The translations under genes and the position numbers were made by a program. This document shows, piece by piece, positions 25,437 through 34,202 of a stretch of 64,000 nucleotides of DNA. The stretch is from Sandaracinobacter neustonicus (lineage in GTDB: Bacteria > Pseudomonadota > Alphaproteobacteria > Sphingomonadales > Sphingomonadaceae), in assembly GCF_006385875.1 (NCBI RefSeq), contig NZ_VFSU01000016.1, forward strand, positions 1 to 64,000. Reading direction: 5' to 3'. Position 1 is the stretch's first letter. Each line of letters starts with the position of its first letter. The notes beneath the pieces were generated by a model. The model did not search any database, was not told where the DNA came from, and saw only the letters and a list, made by a program, of their open reading frames with translations.

Positions 25437-26069
25437 ATGACACCAACCGTCGAGCAACTGGTCGCGGCCGGGATCGGCCCCACCGCCGCGCGGCAATTTC
25501 AGCCCGTGCTGGCCGCGCCGCTGGCCCGCTTCGGCATCACCACCCCCCGGCGCGTCGCCGCCTTTCTGGCGCAATGCCACGTCGAATCCGCCGGTTTCAC
25601 CGCGCTGGAGGAAAATCTGATGTATACATCCGCTACCCGGCTGCGCCGCATCTGGCCCAGCCGCTTCGCTGACGAAAACGCCGCCACCCCCTTCGTGCGC
25701 AACCCGCGACGGCTGGCGAACCGTGTGTATGCGAACCGCAACGGCAACGGCCCGGAAGCCTCCGGCGATGGCTGGCGCTATCGCGGGCGCGGGCTGAAGC
25801 AACTGACCGGACGCGCCAATTATCGCGACGCCGGGGCCGCCACCGGCCGCCCCTACGCCGACAAGCCGGACCTGCTGCAAGACCCGGCCGACGCCGTGCT
25901 GACCGCCGCATGGTTTTGGCAAGCCAAAGGCTGCAACGAACTGGCAGACGCATGGGCCATCGACAGCATCACCCGCCGCGTGAACGGCCCCGCAATGCTG
26001 GAAGCCGCCCAACGCCGCCGCCGCTCGGGCGAGGCGCTGAAGGCTCTGGGGGGCGTGGAGGCGGCGTAG
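25437..26069 (+). CDS. GH19 lysozyme/chitinase-like protein (endolysin-like)
   Basis: A 210-residue glycoside hydrolase family 19 protein. Family features: FLAQCHVESAGFTALEENLMY, containing the probable catalytic Glu (about 42), then DGWRYRGRGLKQLTGRANYRDAG (second Glu position replaced by a Gly/Arg-rich loop typical of phage lysins) and WAIDSITRRVNGP. It has no signal peptide, as in phage endolysins that rely on a holin. No holin or other phage gene is adjacent. It could be a leftover lysis gene or be exported by an unknown route. Confidence 0.85.
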   Translation: MTPTVEQLVAAGIGPTAARQFQPVLAAPLARFGITTPRRVAAFLAQCHVESAGFTALEENLMYTSATRLRRIWPSRFADENAATPFVRNPRRLANRVYANRNGNGPEASGDGWRYRGRGLKQLTGRANYRDAGAATGRPYADKPDLLQDPADAVLTAAWFWQAKGCNELADAWAIDSITRRVNGPAMLEAAQRRRRSGEALKALGGVEAA

Positions 26070-26445
26070 TTTGCCTCCGGCGGGCAGGGCTTTGCCCTGC
26101 ACCCAGCAGGGAAATGATTTCCCTGCACCCTCAAAATTGGCGGAGCGGCCCAACTCCAGCGCCGTGTGAGCGATCCGCTTTGATTGCCTGCGGCGCTACG
26201 GAGCCCTCTCCCCCTGCGAGGGGGAGAGATGGAGAGGGGGTGTCAACGGTTGGCCTGATCCACTGACATCACAACAAACCCACAACCTCCCAACCCGCTC
26301 AGCCTGAGCTTGTCGAAGGCCCCTGAGCAAAACCGCCACCCCCACAAACACACCGTCACCCCGGACTTGATCCGGGGTCCAGCTTCACCCCCAAACGTTG
26401 CAGCAGAAAAGCTGGGCCCCGGATCAAGTCCGGGGTGACGTGCGG
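26070..26445. repeat. Composite intergenic repeat island 2
   Basis: Between the convergent GH19 and cobS genes. It contains a hairpin GCAGGGC-TTT-GCCCTGC (26084-26100), the 19-bp palindrome (26107-26125), the GATTGCCTGCGGCGC module (about 26182-26196), the CTCTCCCC hairpin module (about 26207-26245), the GCTCAGCCTGAGCTTGTCGA module (about 26297-26323), and the 30-bp inverted repeat (26355-26384 with 26410-26439, one mismatch). Same order as island 1. Confidence 0.85.
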
Positions 26446-26492
26446 GAAAGCAAGACTTCAGGCGGGCGGAAGACGTGCACCCCCCACACCCC

Positions 26493-27494
26493 CTACTTCC
26501 GCGCCCGGCTCACCACGCTCTCCGGCAGATCCTCGCCGAACACGCGCTGATAATATTCCGCCACGATGCCGCGCTCGGATTCGTCGCAGCGGTTCAGGAA
26601 GCTGGTGCGGAAGGCGAAGCCGACGTTCTTGAAGATGTCGGCGTTCTGCGCCCATGTGATCACCGTGCGCGGGCTCATCACGGTGCTGATGTCCCCGGCG
26701 ATGAAGCCCTGCCGCGTCATGTCGGCAACCTTCACCATGTTGGCGATCACCTTCGCATCGGTGTGCGGGCTTTTCGCGTGAACGATGCTGGTTTCCGTCT
26801 CGTTCGGCAGATAGTTCAGCGTCGTTACGATGGACCAGCGGTCCATCTGGCCCTGATTGATCTGCTGCGTGCCATGATACAGGCCCGATGTGTCGCCAAG
26901 GCCCACGGTGTTGGCGGTGGCGAACAGGCGGAACCATTTGTTCGGGCGGATCACCCGATTCTGGTCCAGCAGGGTCAGCTTGCCTTCCACTTCCAGCACC
27001 CGCTGGATCACGAACATCACGTCCGGGCGGCCCGCGTCATATTCGTCGAACACCAGCGCGGTGGGGGTTTGCAGCGCCCAGGGCAGCAGGCCTTCGCGGA
27101 ATTCCGTCACCTGCTTGCCGTCGCGCAGCACGATGGCGTCTTTCCCCACCAGATCGATGCGGCTGATGTGGCTGTCCAGGTTGATGCGGATGCAGGGCCA
27201 GTTCAGCCGCGCCGCGACCTGCTCGATATGGGTGGATTTGCCGGTGCCGTGATAGCCCTGCACCATCACCCGCCGGTTATAGGCAAAGCCCGCCAGAATC
27301 GCGAGCGTGGTGTCGGGATCGAACACATAGGTCGGGTCCAGATCGGGCACCCGCTCGTCGGCCTTGCTGAAGGCGGGCACCTTCATATCGATGTCCACGC
27401 CGAACACCTCGCGGGCGTCCACCTCGATATCAGGCTCGTCCATCAGGGTCGGCGCGTGGCGGTCAGTATCGGAAGCGAGGTTCAGGCTGGTCAT
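26493..27494 (-). CDS. cobS: CobS, AAA+ subunit of aerobic cobaltochelatase
   Basis: A 333-residue AAA+ ATPase of the MoxR/CobS group. In aerobic cobalamin synthesis CobS and CobT form the chaperone-like part of the CobNST chelatase that inserts cobalt. The family N-terminus ([13 protein letters not shown]), Walker A GYHGTGKS (80-87), Walker [10 protein letters not shown] (about 147-155) and [15 protein letters not shown] sensor region are present. In many Alphaproteobacteria cobS and cobT are adjacent; here cobT lies 10 kb away in the opposite direction. CobN is not in the window. Confidence 0.93.
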   Translation of the reverse strand: MTSLNLASDTDRHAPTLMDEPDIEVDAREVFGVDIDMKVPAFSKADERVPDLDPTYVFDPDTTLAILAGFAYNRRVMVQGYHGTGKSTHIEQVAARLNWPCIRINLDSHISRIDLVGKDAIVLRDGKQVTEFREGLLPWALQTPTALVFDEYDAGRPDVMFVIQRVLEVEGKLTLLDQNRVIRPNKWFRLFATANTVGLGDTSGLYHGTQQINQGQMDRWSIVTTLNYLPNETETSIVHAKSPHTDAKVIANMVKVADMTRQGFIAGDISTVMSPRTVITWAQNADIFKNVGFAFRTSFLNRCDESERGIVAEYYQRVFGEDLPESVVSRARK

Positions 27495-27801
27495 GCCGGG
27501 CAGCGTTGCCGCCCCCGCGCCCGAATCGCAAGAGCCGATTCAGGCAGGATGCGCCCGACCTCACCTCACCCTTGCAACAGGGTAAACGGCCCGAGGGATG
27601 GTTAGCGGGCGAATTGATGTCGGAAAAATACAATCGCTGATGCCCCGGTTGGGATTAAGAGTTACGGGCAGACAACGGTTGCCGTGCATGAAGTCACGGA
27701 CTCTGCACGGGGCAGTTGCGTAAGTTCTATTTCATTGACGGCAGGGAGTCCGGAGGAGGAATCCGGGCTGTTGTCTGCTGCCGTCCAGCTTGGGGGTTGG
27801 C
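27495..27801. other. Upstream region of the autotransporter and cobS
   Basis: About 300 bases between divergent cobS and the autotransporter gene, with no convincing coding sequence. A 9-bp inverted repeat GCAGACAAC / GTTGTCTGC (27668-27676 and 27770-27778) spans most of the autotransporter leader and could form a long-range hairpin. No clear promoter consensus was found. Confidence 0.4.
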
Positions 27802-30800
27802 ATGAGAAATCTGAAATCTACGACGGCCGCTCTGGCCGTGGCCGCTGCGCTTGCATTTTCCGGCACAGCGTCGGCCAATACTCTATATTTCCAGATGAAC
27901 CCGAACTACGGTGGTGGCGGTCAGCGCCAGTTGTTCGTTTTTGGCCAGGCCAACGCAACCGGAACCGTCACCAGCCGGGCGGGCTTCAACCAGTCCTTTG
28001 ATCTGGGGGCGGAAGGATTCGCCGTCATCGACCTGTCGGTTTCGGATGAACTGTCGTCCGGATCGGTGCAGGATCTCGGGTTCGTCGTCACCTCGTCGTC
28101 GGCAGTCAGCGGCTATTACCTCAGCCGCATACCCTACACCACCGACATGACCTACCTGATCGATGGCGAGAAGCTCGGTACCAACTATGTGGTCGCCGGC
28201 TATCAGAACATCTCGCCGGACCAGATGTCGGTGCAGGCCACGCAGGATGGCACCACCGTTACGTTCACGCCCAAGGGCAGTGATCCGTTCACGGTCATGC
28301 TCGATAAGGGCCAGACCTATATGTACACGGCGAGCGCGAACCTCACCGGCAGCAGCATTCTGGCCGACAAGCCGATCTCCGTCTTCTCGGGCAACCAGTG
28401 CACCAACGTGCCGACGGGCGTTTATGCCTGCGATCATATCATGGAGCAGATGCCTTCGGTCGATCAGCTGTCGTCCACCTATATGTTGGCGCAGACGCCG
28501 CGCACCGGCACGCTGGGCAACGTGATCCGCGTGGTTGCGACGGCGGATAACACGGAAGTCCGCATGAACGGCACGCTGGTCGCCACGCTGACGGCTGCGG
28601 GAGATTTTTATGAGGGCCGGGTGGCCGGCGGGGTCGAACTGGTCGCCACCAATCCGGTGCTGGTCGCCCAGTATCTGGTGGGCGAAGGCGAAGCCAATGC
28701 CAACACCGATCCGGCAATGGCGATCGTTCCGGGTGCTGACCAGTGGCTGAAAAGCTATGTGTTCGCCACGCCCTCCGGCACGGCGGATTTCCCGACCGAC
28801 TTCGTCTCGATCGTGATCCAGACCTCGTCGCTTGGAACGCTGACGGTAGATGGCGTCGTGGCCGATGCCAGCCTGTTCAACACGCTGGGCTCCAGTATTT
28901 ACAGCTATGGCAGCATTGATGTGTCCGGCACCACCGGGCCGTTCACCATCTCTGCCGATACGCCGTTCCAGCTGATGCTGATGGGCGTGGACAGCTACGA
29001 CAGCTACTTCACCTATGGTGGCGCCGCCTTCGCGCCGGGGGCTTCGCCCGATCCGGAAACCCCGCCCCCGCCGCCCGGCATCGACGTCTATTGGGACGGA
29101 GACGGGTCCGGCAGCGCGGACAATGGCAATGTCGATGGCGGCACCGGCGTCCTCACCGCCGCCAGCGTCAACCTCACGCTGGCCAATGGGGCCGTCAACA
29201 ACATCCTGCCGGAAAGCGCCACGGTGATCTTCGGCGGCGCGCCGGGCACGGTGACGATCGACGATGTCGACGGCGCGCTGTCATTCGCGGGCCTGAAGTT
29301 CAACGTCGACGGCTATGTTCTGACTGGCGACAGCTTCGAACTGGCTGGCGAGGGCACGCCGCAGGTCTTCGTCGGCGGAGAGGTGGGCGAAGGCGGCACC
29401 ACGCCGTTCGTCGCCACCATCGGCAATGTGATTACCGGCACGCAGGGCTTCGCGAAAACGGGGATCGGCACGCTGATCCTGACGGGCGCGAACAGCTATT
29501 CCGGCACCACGACGGTTTCCGAAGGCACGCTGATCGGCAATTCAGGCACCTTCGGCACCGGCGGAATGGCGATCAGCGAGGACGGCACCGCGATCTTCGA
29601 TCAGGCCGTGGCCGGCAGCTTCGGCCAGTCGTTCAGCGGTTCGGGCACGCTCATCAAGACGGGAGCGGGCGCGCTGACCCTTACGGGTGTCAGCAGCTTC
29701 AGCGGCGACACGCTGGTGAATCAGGGCCTGTTGCTGGTGGACGGCAGCCTTGGGGCCTCCGACGTGACGGTGGGCGCAGGCGCAGTGCTGGGCGGCACCG
29801 GAACGGTCGGCAATACGGTGATCCTGTCCGGCGGCCGGATCGCCCCCGGCGGCAGCATTGGCACGCTGAACGTGGCTGGCAATTTCACCCAGAGCACAGG
29901 CTCCTTCTATGATGTGGAGCTGAACTCGCTCGGCCAGTCGGACCTGATCCGCATCAGTGGCACCGCCACCATCGAAGCGGGCACGGTGCTGAACGTCACC
30001 AAGCTGGACACGCCGCGCCTCGCGCTCGGCACCCGTTACACGGTGCTGACGGCGGATGGCGGCCGCACCGGCACTTATGGCAGCGTCACCGGCGCGGCCG
30101 CGCGGGTTTCGGCCTTCATCGGGCTGGTGCCTTCCTATGATGCCAACAACGTCTATCTGAACGTCGCCCGCAACCGGGCCTTCGCGGCGGCGGGCCTTAC
30201 GCCCAACCAGATCGCGGCGGCAACCGGGGCGGACGCCGCCGGAAACGGCGCGCTCTACACGGCGATCGCCTATCTGCAGACCGACGCGGAGGCGCAGGCC
30301 GCCTTCGACTCGATCTCGGGCGAAATCCATGCCTCCCTGCGCGGTGTCTCGCTGGAAGACAGCCGCTTCGTCCGCGAAGCGATGGTCAACCGCACCGTGG
30401 GCGCGCGGGAACCCGGCAAGGGGCTGTGGATCAGCGGCTACGGCAGCTGGGCCTCCATCAGCGGAGACAGCAATACCGCGCATGTGAACCGCGACATCGG
30501 CGGCTTCTTCATCGGTGGCGAAATGTCCAACGAAAGCGGCCTGATCGTGGGGGCCGTCACCGGCTATGGCAAGGGCGATATCACGGTGGACGACCGCAGT
30601 TCGAAGGCTGACACTTCCGACGCCTATCTGGGTGGCTATGTCGGCTTCAACGCGCTGGGCTTCAACGCCCGGGCGGGGCTGGCCTATCAGTGGCGCGACG
30701 TGAAGACCACGCGCCACATCGCCTTCACCGGCTTCAGCGACACGGCGCAGGCAAAATACAATCTGAACACCTTCCAGGCCTTCGCAGACGCCGGTTACAA

Positions 30801-31227
30801 GCTGGAACTGGGCGGGGCCGGGCTGGAGCCGTTCTTCCAGCTGGCCTATGTCGATGTCTCCGGTGGGAGCTTCTCCGAAACCGGCGGCGCGGCGGCGCTG
30901 GATGGCTCGGGCAGCGAGAATTTCTGGCTGACCCAGCTTGGCACCCGCTTCAACTTCGGGCTGGGCACCGGCATCGGCGTCACCGGCTCGATCGGCTGGC
31001 GGCATCTGACCGGGGGCGATCGCAACACGCCCGTCACCATGAACTTGGGCGCTGGCCCCTCGTTCAGCATCATGGGCGCACCGCTGGCGAAGGACATGGC
31101 GGCCCTGAGCCTGGGTGTGGGCGGCAGCATCGGCAAGAATGTCTCGTTCGACGTGGGCTATAGCGGCGTCGCGGGCAACGGCGCTTCGGACCATGGCGTG
31201 CGCGGCTCCGTGATCTTCCGCTTCTAA
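27802..31227 (+). CDS. Autotransporter with IgGFc-binding-like N-terminal domain
   Basis: A 1141-residue type V secreted protein. The start ATG 27802 leads straight into a signal peptide (about 1-25, FSGTASAN). Residues about 26-410 resemble the IgGFc-binding N-terminal domain: NQSFDLGAEGFAVIDLS, YLSRIPYTTDMTYL, ADKPISVFSGNQC, CDHIMEQMPSVDQLSSTYML. A Pro-rich linker (about 415-426) follows, then a beta-helical passenger with two autotransporter repeats (about 543-586 and 613-651, with KTGIGTLILTGANSYSGTT and KTGAGALTLTGVSSFSGDT). The C-terminal autotransporter barrel spans about 870-1141 and ends VIFRF. A perfect hairpin terminator follows. Confidence 0.88.
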   Translation: MRNLKSTTAALAVAAALAFSGTASANTLYFQMNPNYGGGGQRQLFVFGQANATGTVTSRAGFNQSFDLGAEGFAVIDLSVSDELSSGSVQDLGFVVTSSSAVSGYYLSRIPYTTDMTYLIDGEKLGTNYVVAGYQNISPDQMSVQATQDGTTVTFTPKGSDPFTVMLDKGQTYMYTASANLTGSSILADKPISVFSGNQCTNVPTGVYACDHIMEQMPSVDQLSSTYMLAQTPRTGTLGNVIRVVATADNTEVRMNGTLVATLTAAGDFYEGRVAGGVELVATNPVLVAQYLVGEGEANANTDPAMAIVPGADQWLKSYVFATPSGTADFPTDFVSIVIQTSSLGTLTVDGVVADASLFNTLGSSIYSYGSIDVSGTTGPFTISADTPFQLMLMGVDSYDSYFTYGGAAFAPGASPDPETPPPPPGIDVYWDGDGSGSADNGNVDGGTGVLTAASVNLTLANGAVNNILPESATVIFGGAPGTVTIDDVDGALSFAGLKFNVDGYVLTGDSFELAGEGTPQVFVGGEVGEGGTTPFVATIGNVITGTQGFAKTGIGTLILTGANSYSGTTTVSEGTLIGNSGTFGTGGMAISEDGTAIFDQAVAGSFGQSFSGSGTLIKTGAGALTLTGVSSFSGDTLVNQGLLLVDGSLGASDVTVGAGAVLGGTGTVGNTVILSGGRIAPGGSIGTLNVAGNFTQSTGSFYDVELNSLGQSDLIRISGTATIEAGTVLNVTKLDTPRLALGTRYTVLTADGGRTGTYGSVTGAAARVSAFIGLVPSYDANNVYLNVARNRAFAAAGLTPNQIAAATGADAAGNGALYTAIAYLQTDAEAQAAFDSISGEIHASLRGVSLEDSRFVREAMVNRTVGAREPGKGLWISGYGSWASISGDSNTAHVNRDIGGFFIGGEMSNESGLIVGAVTGYGKGDITVDDRSSKADTSDAYLGGYVGFNALGFNARAGLAYQWRDVKTTRHIAFTGFSDTAQAKYNLNTFQAFADAGYKLELGGAGLEPFFQLAYVDVSGGSFSETGGAAALDGSGSENFWLTQLGTRFNFGLGTGIGVTGSIGWRHLTGGDRNTPVTMNLGAGPSFSIMGAPLAKDMAALSLGVGGSIGKNVSFDVGYSGVAGNGASDHGVRGSVIFRF

Positions 31228-31272
31228 GGCCTGACGACTTCCAGGCCCACACCCCAAGCGGGGCCAGGGGGC

Positions 31273-31306
31273 AAGAGCCAGCAGCGCGAGCGCGCTGCTG
31301 GCTCTT
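31273..31306 (+). terminator. Hairpin after the autotransporter gene
   Basis: A perfect 16-bp stem (31273-31288 with 31291-31306) with a two-base AG gap, starting AAGAGCCAGCAGCGCG. Only a short T stretch follows, so it may stop transcription weakly or protect the 3' end. It also insulates the next operon. Confidence 0.7.
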
Positions 31307-31327
31307 CGCTGTTGTGCACAGCGCGCG

Positions 31328-31347
31328 ATGTCGAAAATATTTGACAT
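31328..31347. promoter_or_regulatory. Operator-like palindrome 1 of the XRE operon
   Basis: ATGTCGAAAATATTTGACAT, an imperfect dyad of ATGTCRAAWA half-sites. Its right half contains TTGACA (31341-31346), a good -35 box. It is related to the site at 31370-31389, 42 bases away centre to centre, that is, about four helical turns. Confidence 0.65.
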
Positions 31348-31369
31348 TCACGGATTTCGTGTGCATCTG

Positions 31370-31389
31370 ATGTCGAAGATATTCGACAT
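31370..31389. promoter_or_regulatory. Operator-like palindrome 2 of the XRE operon
   Basis: ATGTCGAAGATATTCGACAT, a near-perfect dyad with the same half-site as palindrome 1. It ends two bases before the ribosome-binding site (AAGGA, 31391-31395) of the membrane protein gene. The XRE regulator two genes down is the obvious candidate to bind both sites and repress its own operon. Confidence 0.65.
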
Positions 31390-31403
31390 GAAGGATCACA
31401 CCC

Positions 31404-31838
31404 ATGCCTCTCCGCGAAGCCTCGTTCCGCGAAAAATCGGCGCTTGCCATGCTGATGCTCTGGCTGCTCGTCACCGCTTTCTACATCGTGGAAATGCAGC
31501 CCTGGCGCTGGACGATGCACAGCATCCATGCGCCGATGAAGCCGTTCGTCGTTGCCACCATCGCCATCATCATCGGCTCGATCATTGTGCAGGCCGTGCT
31601 CGGCGCCCGTGATCCGAAAGAGGCATCCGCCCCGGCCGACGAGCGGGAGCGACCGATCCTTGACAAGGCCAGTTCATGGTCCGGCACGGTGCTGGCGGTG
31701 GGCTGCGTCGCCTCTATCCTGCACTATCTGCAACATGGCAGCGGCGATCTGCTGTTCCACACCATCTTCCTCAGCCTGATCGTCTCGGCCATGTCGGAAT
31801 TCATCTTTCAGCTTTGGCTGTTCCGGCGCGGGGCATAG
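31404..31838 (+). CDS. Membrane protein with four TM helices, XRE-regulated
   Basis: A 144-residue protein with four likely transmembrane helices (about 13-33, 45-66, 90-110, 116-138) and a charged loop between the second and third (GARDPKEASAPADERERPIL). No family recognised with confidence. Such proteins are often paired with small XRE repressors in compact operons; the regulator follows after a single base. An AAGGA ribosome-binding site lies 8 bases before the ATG. Confidence 0.75.
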   Translation: MPLREASFREKSALAMLMLWLLVTAFYIVEMQPWRWTMHSIHAPMKPFVVATIAIIIGSIIVQAVLGARDPKEASAPADERERPILDKASSWSGTVLAVGCVASILHYLQHGSGDLLFHTIFLSLIVSAMSEFIFQLWLFRRGA

Positions 31839-31839
31839 G

Positions 31840-32055
31840 ATGACGAAGCGCCCCCCCATCACCAACCGTGTGCGCGACTATCGGGAGCGTCACGGCGGCC
31901 TGACGCAGGCGCAGCTTGGCGAAGCGGTGGGGGTGACGCGCCACACCATCATCGCCATCGAGCAGGGGCATTATTCCCCCAGCCTTGAAACCGCCTTCCG
32001 TATCGCCCGCCTGTTCGGCGCGGGCGTGGAAGATGTGTTCGGCTGGGAAGGCTAG
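31840..32055 (+). CDS. Small XRE/Cro-type regulator
   Basis: A 71-residue single-domain DNA-binding protein. The helix-turn-helix is TQAQLGEAVGVTRHTIIAIEQGHYSPSLETAFRIARLFG, typical of the short chromosomal regulators that end EDVF. It probably binds the two dyads upstream of the membrane protein gene, one base ahead of it in the same operon. Its stop codon TAG (32053-32055) shares its last two bases with the left end of a long inverted-repeat element. Confidence 0.9.
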   Translation: MTKRPPITNRVRDYRERHGGLTQAQLGEAVGVTRHTIIAIEQGHYSPSLETAFRIARLFGAGVEDVFGWEG

Positions 32056-32321
32056 GGTCAGAACCCATTAAATCCGCCCTTCGTGATGGCCCGGAGAGGC
32101 GAAATCGGCGTTGGCGGCGGCCGAAAGCGGGGTGGAACCCCCGGTGAGGACGGCGACGGCGTTGATTTCGCCTCTCCGGGCCAGCGAAGCCGGGGTTTGG
32201 AAGCCCGGTGGCGCGCTCAGTTCGCTTGCCAGATAGCTTCAGCTATCTGGTCTGCGCTCCCTCACTCCCACCGGGCTTCCAAACCCCGTCCCGAAGGGCG
32301 GATTTAATGGGTTCTGACCCT
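32054..32321. repeat. 268-bp element of nested inverted repeats (three-way junction)
   Basis: A perfect 30-bp inverted repeat at the ends (32054-32083 with 32292-32321) encloses two further perfect hairpins: arm A, 20 bp (32087-32106 with 32164-32183), and arm B, 21 bp (32191-32211 with 32268-32288). Arm B has its own tip hairpin CCAGATAGCT-TC-AGCTATCTGG (32229-32250). Only 3-7 unpaired bases separate the stems, so nearly all of it can fold. No gene is inside. It could be a miniature transposable element or a structured RNA. Confidence 0.85.
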
Positions 32322-32382
32322 GGGGCTGGCGGTCCGTCGATCCACCCGCTAACCCTTGCCCCCTTCGTCAAAGGGGAAGCTG

Positions 32383-33579
32383 ATGCGCAAGAGAATCTGG
32401 ATACCGGCCCTGTTGCTGATCCTGCTGGCGGCGGCGTTCGGATTTGTCCCCGGCTGGCTGGAAGCCCGCACCAACAAGGTGGATGGGCTGCCGCTGATCC
32501 CCGTGTCCGCGGAAGCCAAGGCGCTGCACCGCAGCCTCCGGATCGTCGATCTCCATTCCGATACGCTGATGTGGAACCGCAACATCCTGCACCGCGCCAA
32601 TCGCGGGCACGAGGATCTGCCCCGGCTGCAACAGGGCAATGTCGCGCTGCAGCTGTTCTCCTCCGTCACCAAATCGCCGCGCGGGCAGAATTACGACGGC
32701 AACAGCGGCGATACCGACAATATCACCCCGCTGGTGATCGCCCAGTTGCAGCCGCCGCGCACATGGTTTTCCCTGCTGCAACGCTCCTTGTTCCATGCGG
32801 AAAAGCTGGACCGCGCTGTCGATGCCTCGGGCGGGGAATTGAAGAAGGTGGAGGACGCCGCCTCTCTGGACGCGCTGCTGGCGGCGCGCGCCGGGGCGGG
32901 CACGGATAAGGCGGGCGCAGGCGGCGGCGGCCCGGTGGGGGCGATGCTCACCATCGAGGGGCTGCAAAATCTGCAAGGCGAAGCGGGCAATCTGGACGCG
33001 CTTTACGCCGCCGGGTTCCGCATGGCGGGCCTCACCCATTTCTTCGACAATGAACTGGCCGGTTCGATGCACGGCATCTCCAAAGCGGGGCTGACGCCGC
33101 TGGGCCGCGAGGTGGTCCGCCGCATGGAAGACAAGGGGATGATCGTCGATGTCGCCCATCTCTCGCACACGGGGCTGGCCGAACTGATCCGCATCGCGCG
33201 CCGGCCGCTGGTCTCCAGCCATGGCGGGGTGCAGGCCATCTGCAAGACCAACCGCAACCTGTCTGATGAGGAGATTCGCGGCATCGCCGCGACAGGCGGG
33301 ATCATCGGCATCGGTTACTGGGATGGGGCGATCTGCGGCACCGATCCGCGCGCGGCCGCCCGTTCGATGAAGCATGTGCGCGATCTCGTCGGCATCCAGC
33401 ATGTTGCGCTGGGCAGCGATTATGACGGCGCGACCACGGTGCGCTTCGATACCGCGCATCTGGAACAGATCACGCAGGCGTTGATGGACGAAGGCTTCAC
33501 GCCCGAGGAAATCCGCGCGGTGATGGGGGAAAACGCCCTTCGCGTGCTGCGCGCCGGGATCGAGCCGCTAACGCCCTGA
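32383..33579 (+). CDS. Membrane dipeptidase (M19, renal dipeptidase family)
   Basis: A 398-residue zinc dipeptidase homologue with an N-terminal membrane anchor or signal (about 3-24). The metal motif HSD is in VDLHSDTLMW (about 54), the bridging Glu in LTIEGLQNL, and the second set of His ligands in VDVAHLSHTG and VSSHGG. The C-terminal Asp is in LGSDYDGAT. Complete by length. Members cleave dipeptides, including D-residue dipeptides, and some beta-lactams. The start ATG 32383 has AAGGGGAAG upstream. Confidence 0.9.
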   Translation: MRKRIWIPALLLILLAAAFGFVPGWLEARTNKVDGLPLIPVSAEAKALHRSLRIVDLHSDTLMWNRNILHRANRGHEDLPRLQQGNVALQLFSSVTKSPRGQNYDGNSGDTDNITPLVIAQLQPPRTWFSLLQRSLFHAEKLDRAVDASGGELKKVEDAASLDALLAARAGAGTDKAGAGGGGPVGAMLTIEGLQNLQGEAGNLDALYAAGFRMAGLTHFFDNELAGSMHGISKAGLTPLGREVVRRMEDKGMIVDVAHLSHTGLAELIRIARRPLVSSHGGVQAICKTNRNLSDEEIRGIAATGGIIGIGYWDGAICGTDPRAAARSMKHVRDLVGIQHVALGSDYDGATTVRFDTAHLEQITQALMDEGFTPEEIRAVMGENALRVLRAGIEPLTP

Positions 33580-34173
33580 AGCTGTTTTCGCGAAGGACGC
33601 GCTGGCGGCGAGGTGGTTATAAGCCTCCGTCAGCGCGTTGAAGCGGGCTTCATGCTCGCGGCTGCCCTTGTTGGCATCCGGGTGATAGCGCCGCGCCAGC
33701 TTGCGATAGGTCGCCTTCACCTCGGCCAGAGTCGCGCTGTCCGGCAGCCCCAGCTTCGAAAGCGCCTGCCGGTCCTCGCGGCTCAGCGGGCTTGTCGCGC
33801 GCACCTCGGTGGCGGTTTTCCAGCGCAGCACGCCCAGCGCATCGTCCACCCGCATGTCTCCATCGCGGGCATTGTGGGCGAAGGCGCGGGTTTCGCGATC
33901 CCAGCTGGGATAGGGCGTCTGCGCGTCCCAGATGGCGTCCTCGCTCATACCGTCGAAATAATTCCACCCGGCGTTGAAGGCGCGCACATGCTCAAGGCAG
34001 AAATATTGCCATTCCGGCGGCCCCGAAGGCGCGGCGAAGCTGCTGCCCGGCCGCCGCACCGGCGCGCGATAATCCCCCGCCTCGCCGCAGCCTTCGTGCG
34101 CGCAGGCGTGATTTCCCGGAAATGCGCCACCCTTTGCCTTCATGCCGGTTCCCTGAACGCCAAAATTCTCCAT
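33568..34173 (-). CDS. J-domain (DnaJ-like) protein
   Basis: A 201-residue protein with a Cys/His-containing N-terminal part (HACAHEGCGEAG, EWQYFCLEHVRAFN) and a C-terminal J domain: LGLPDSATLAEVKATYRKLARRYHPDANKG, with the HPD needed to stimulate Hsp70. In Alphaproteobacteria this gene is commonly divergent from bolA, as here, and next to cobS, which here has moved away. The ATG at 34143 has a better ribosome-binding site (AGGGAA) and is a plausible alternative start, ten codons in. It converges with the dipeptidase gene, overlapping by 12 bases. Confidence 0.9.
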   Translation of the reverse strand: MENFGVQGTGMKAKGGAFPGNHACAHEGCGEAGDYRAPVRRPGSSFAAPSGPPEWQYFCLEHVRAFNAGWNYFDGMSEDAIWDAQTPYPSWDRETRAFAHNARDGDMRVDDALGVLRWKTATEVRATSPLSREDRQALSKLGLPDSATLAEVKATYRKLARRYHPDANKGSREHEARFNALTEAYNHLAASASFAKTASGR

Positions 34174-34202
34174 ATAGGAAGCGGTTCAGTTTGCGGGAGG
34201 CC

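Noticed and set aside
27668-27778. 9-bp inverted repeat as an attenuator for the autotransporter
   Set aside because: The arms are short and far apart, and no leader peptide or T run supports attenuation.
29542-31347. A 601-codon minus-strand frame across the autotransporter barrel
   Set aside because: Shadow of the high-GC autotransporter coding frame; no domain or start signal.
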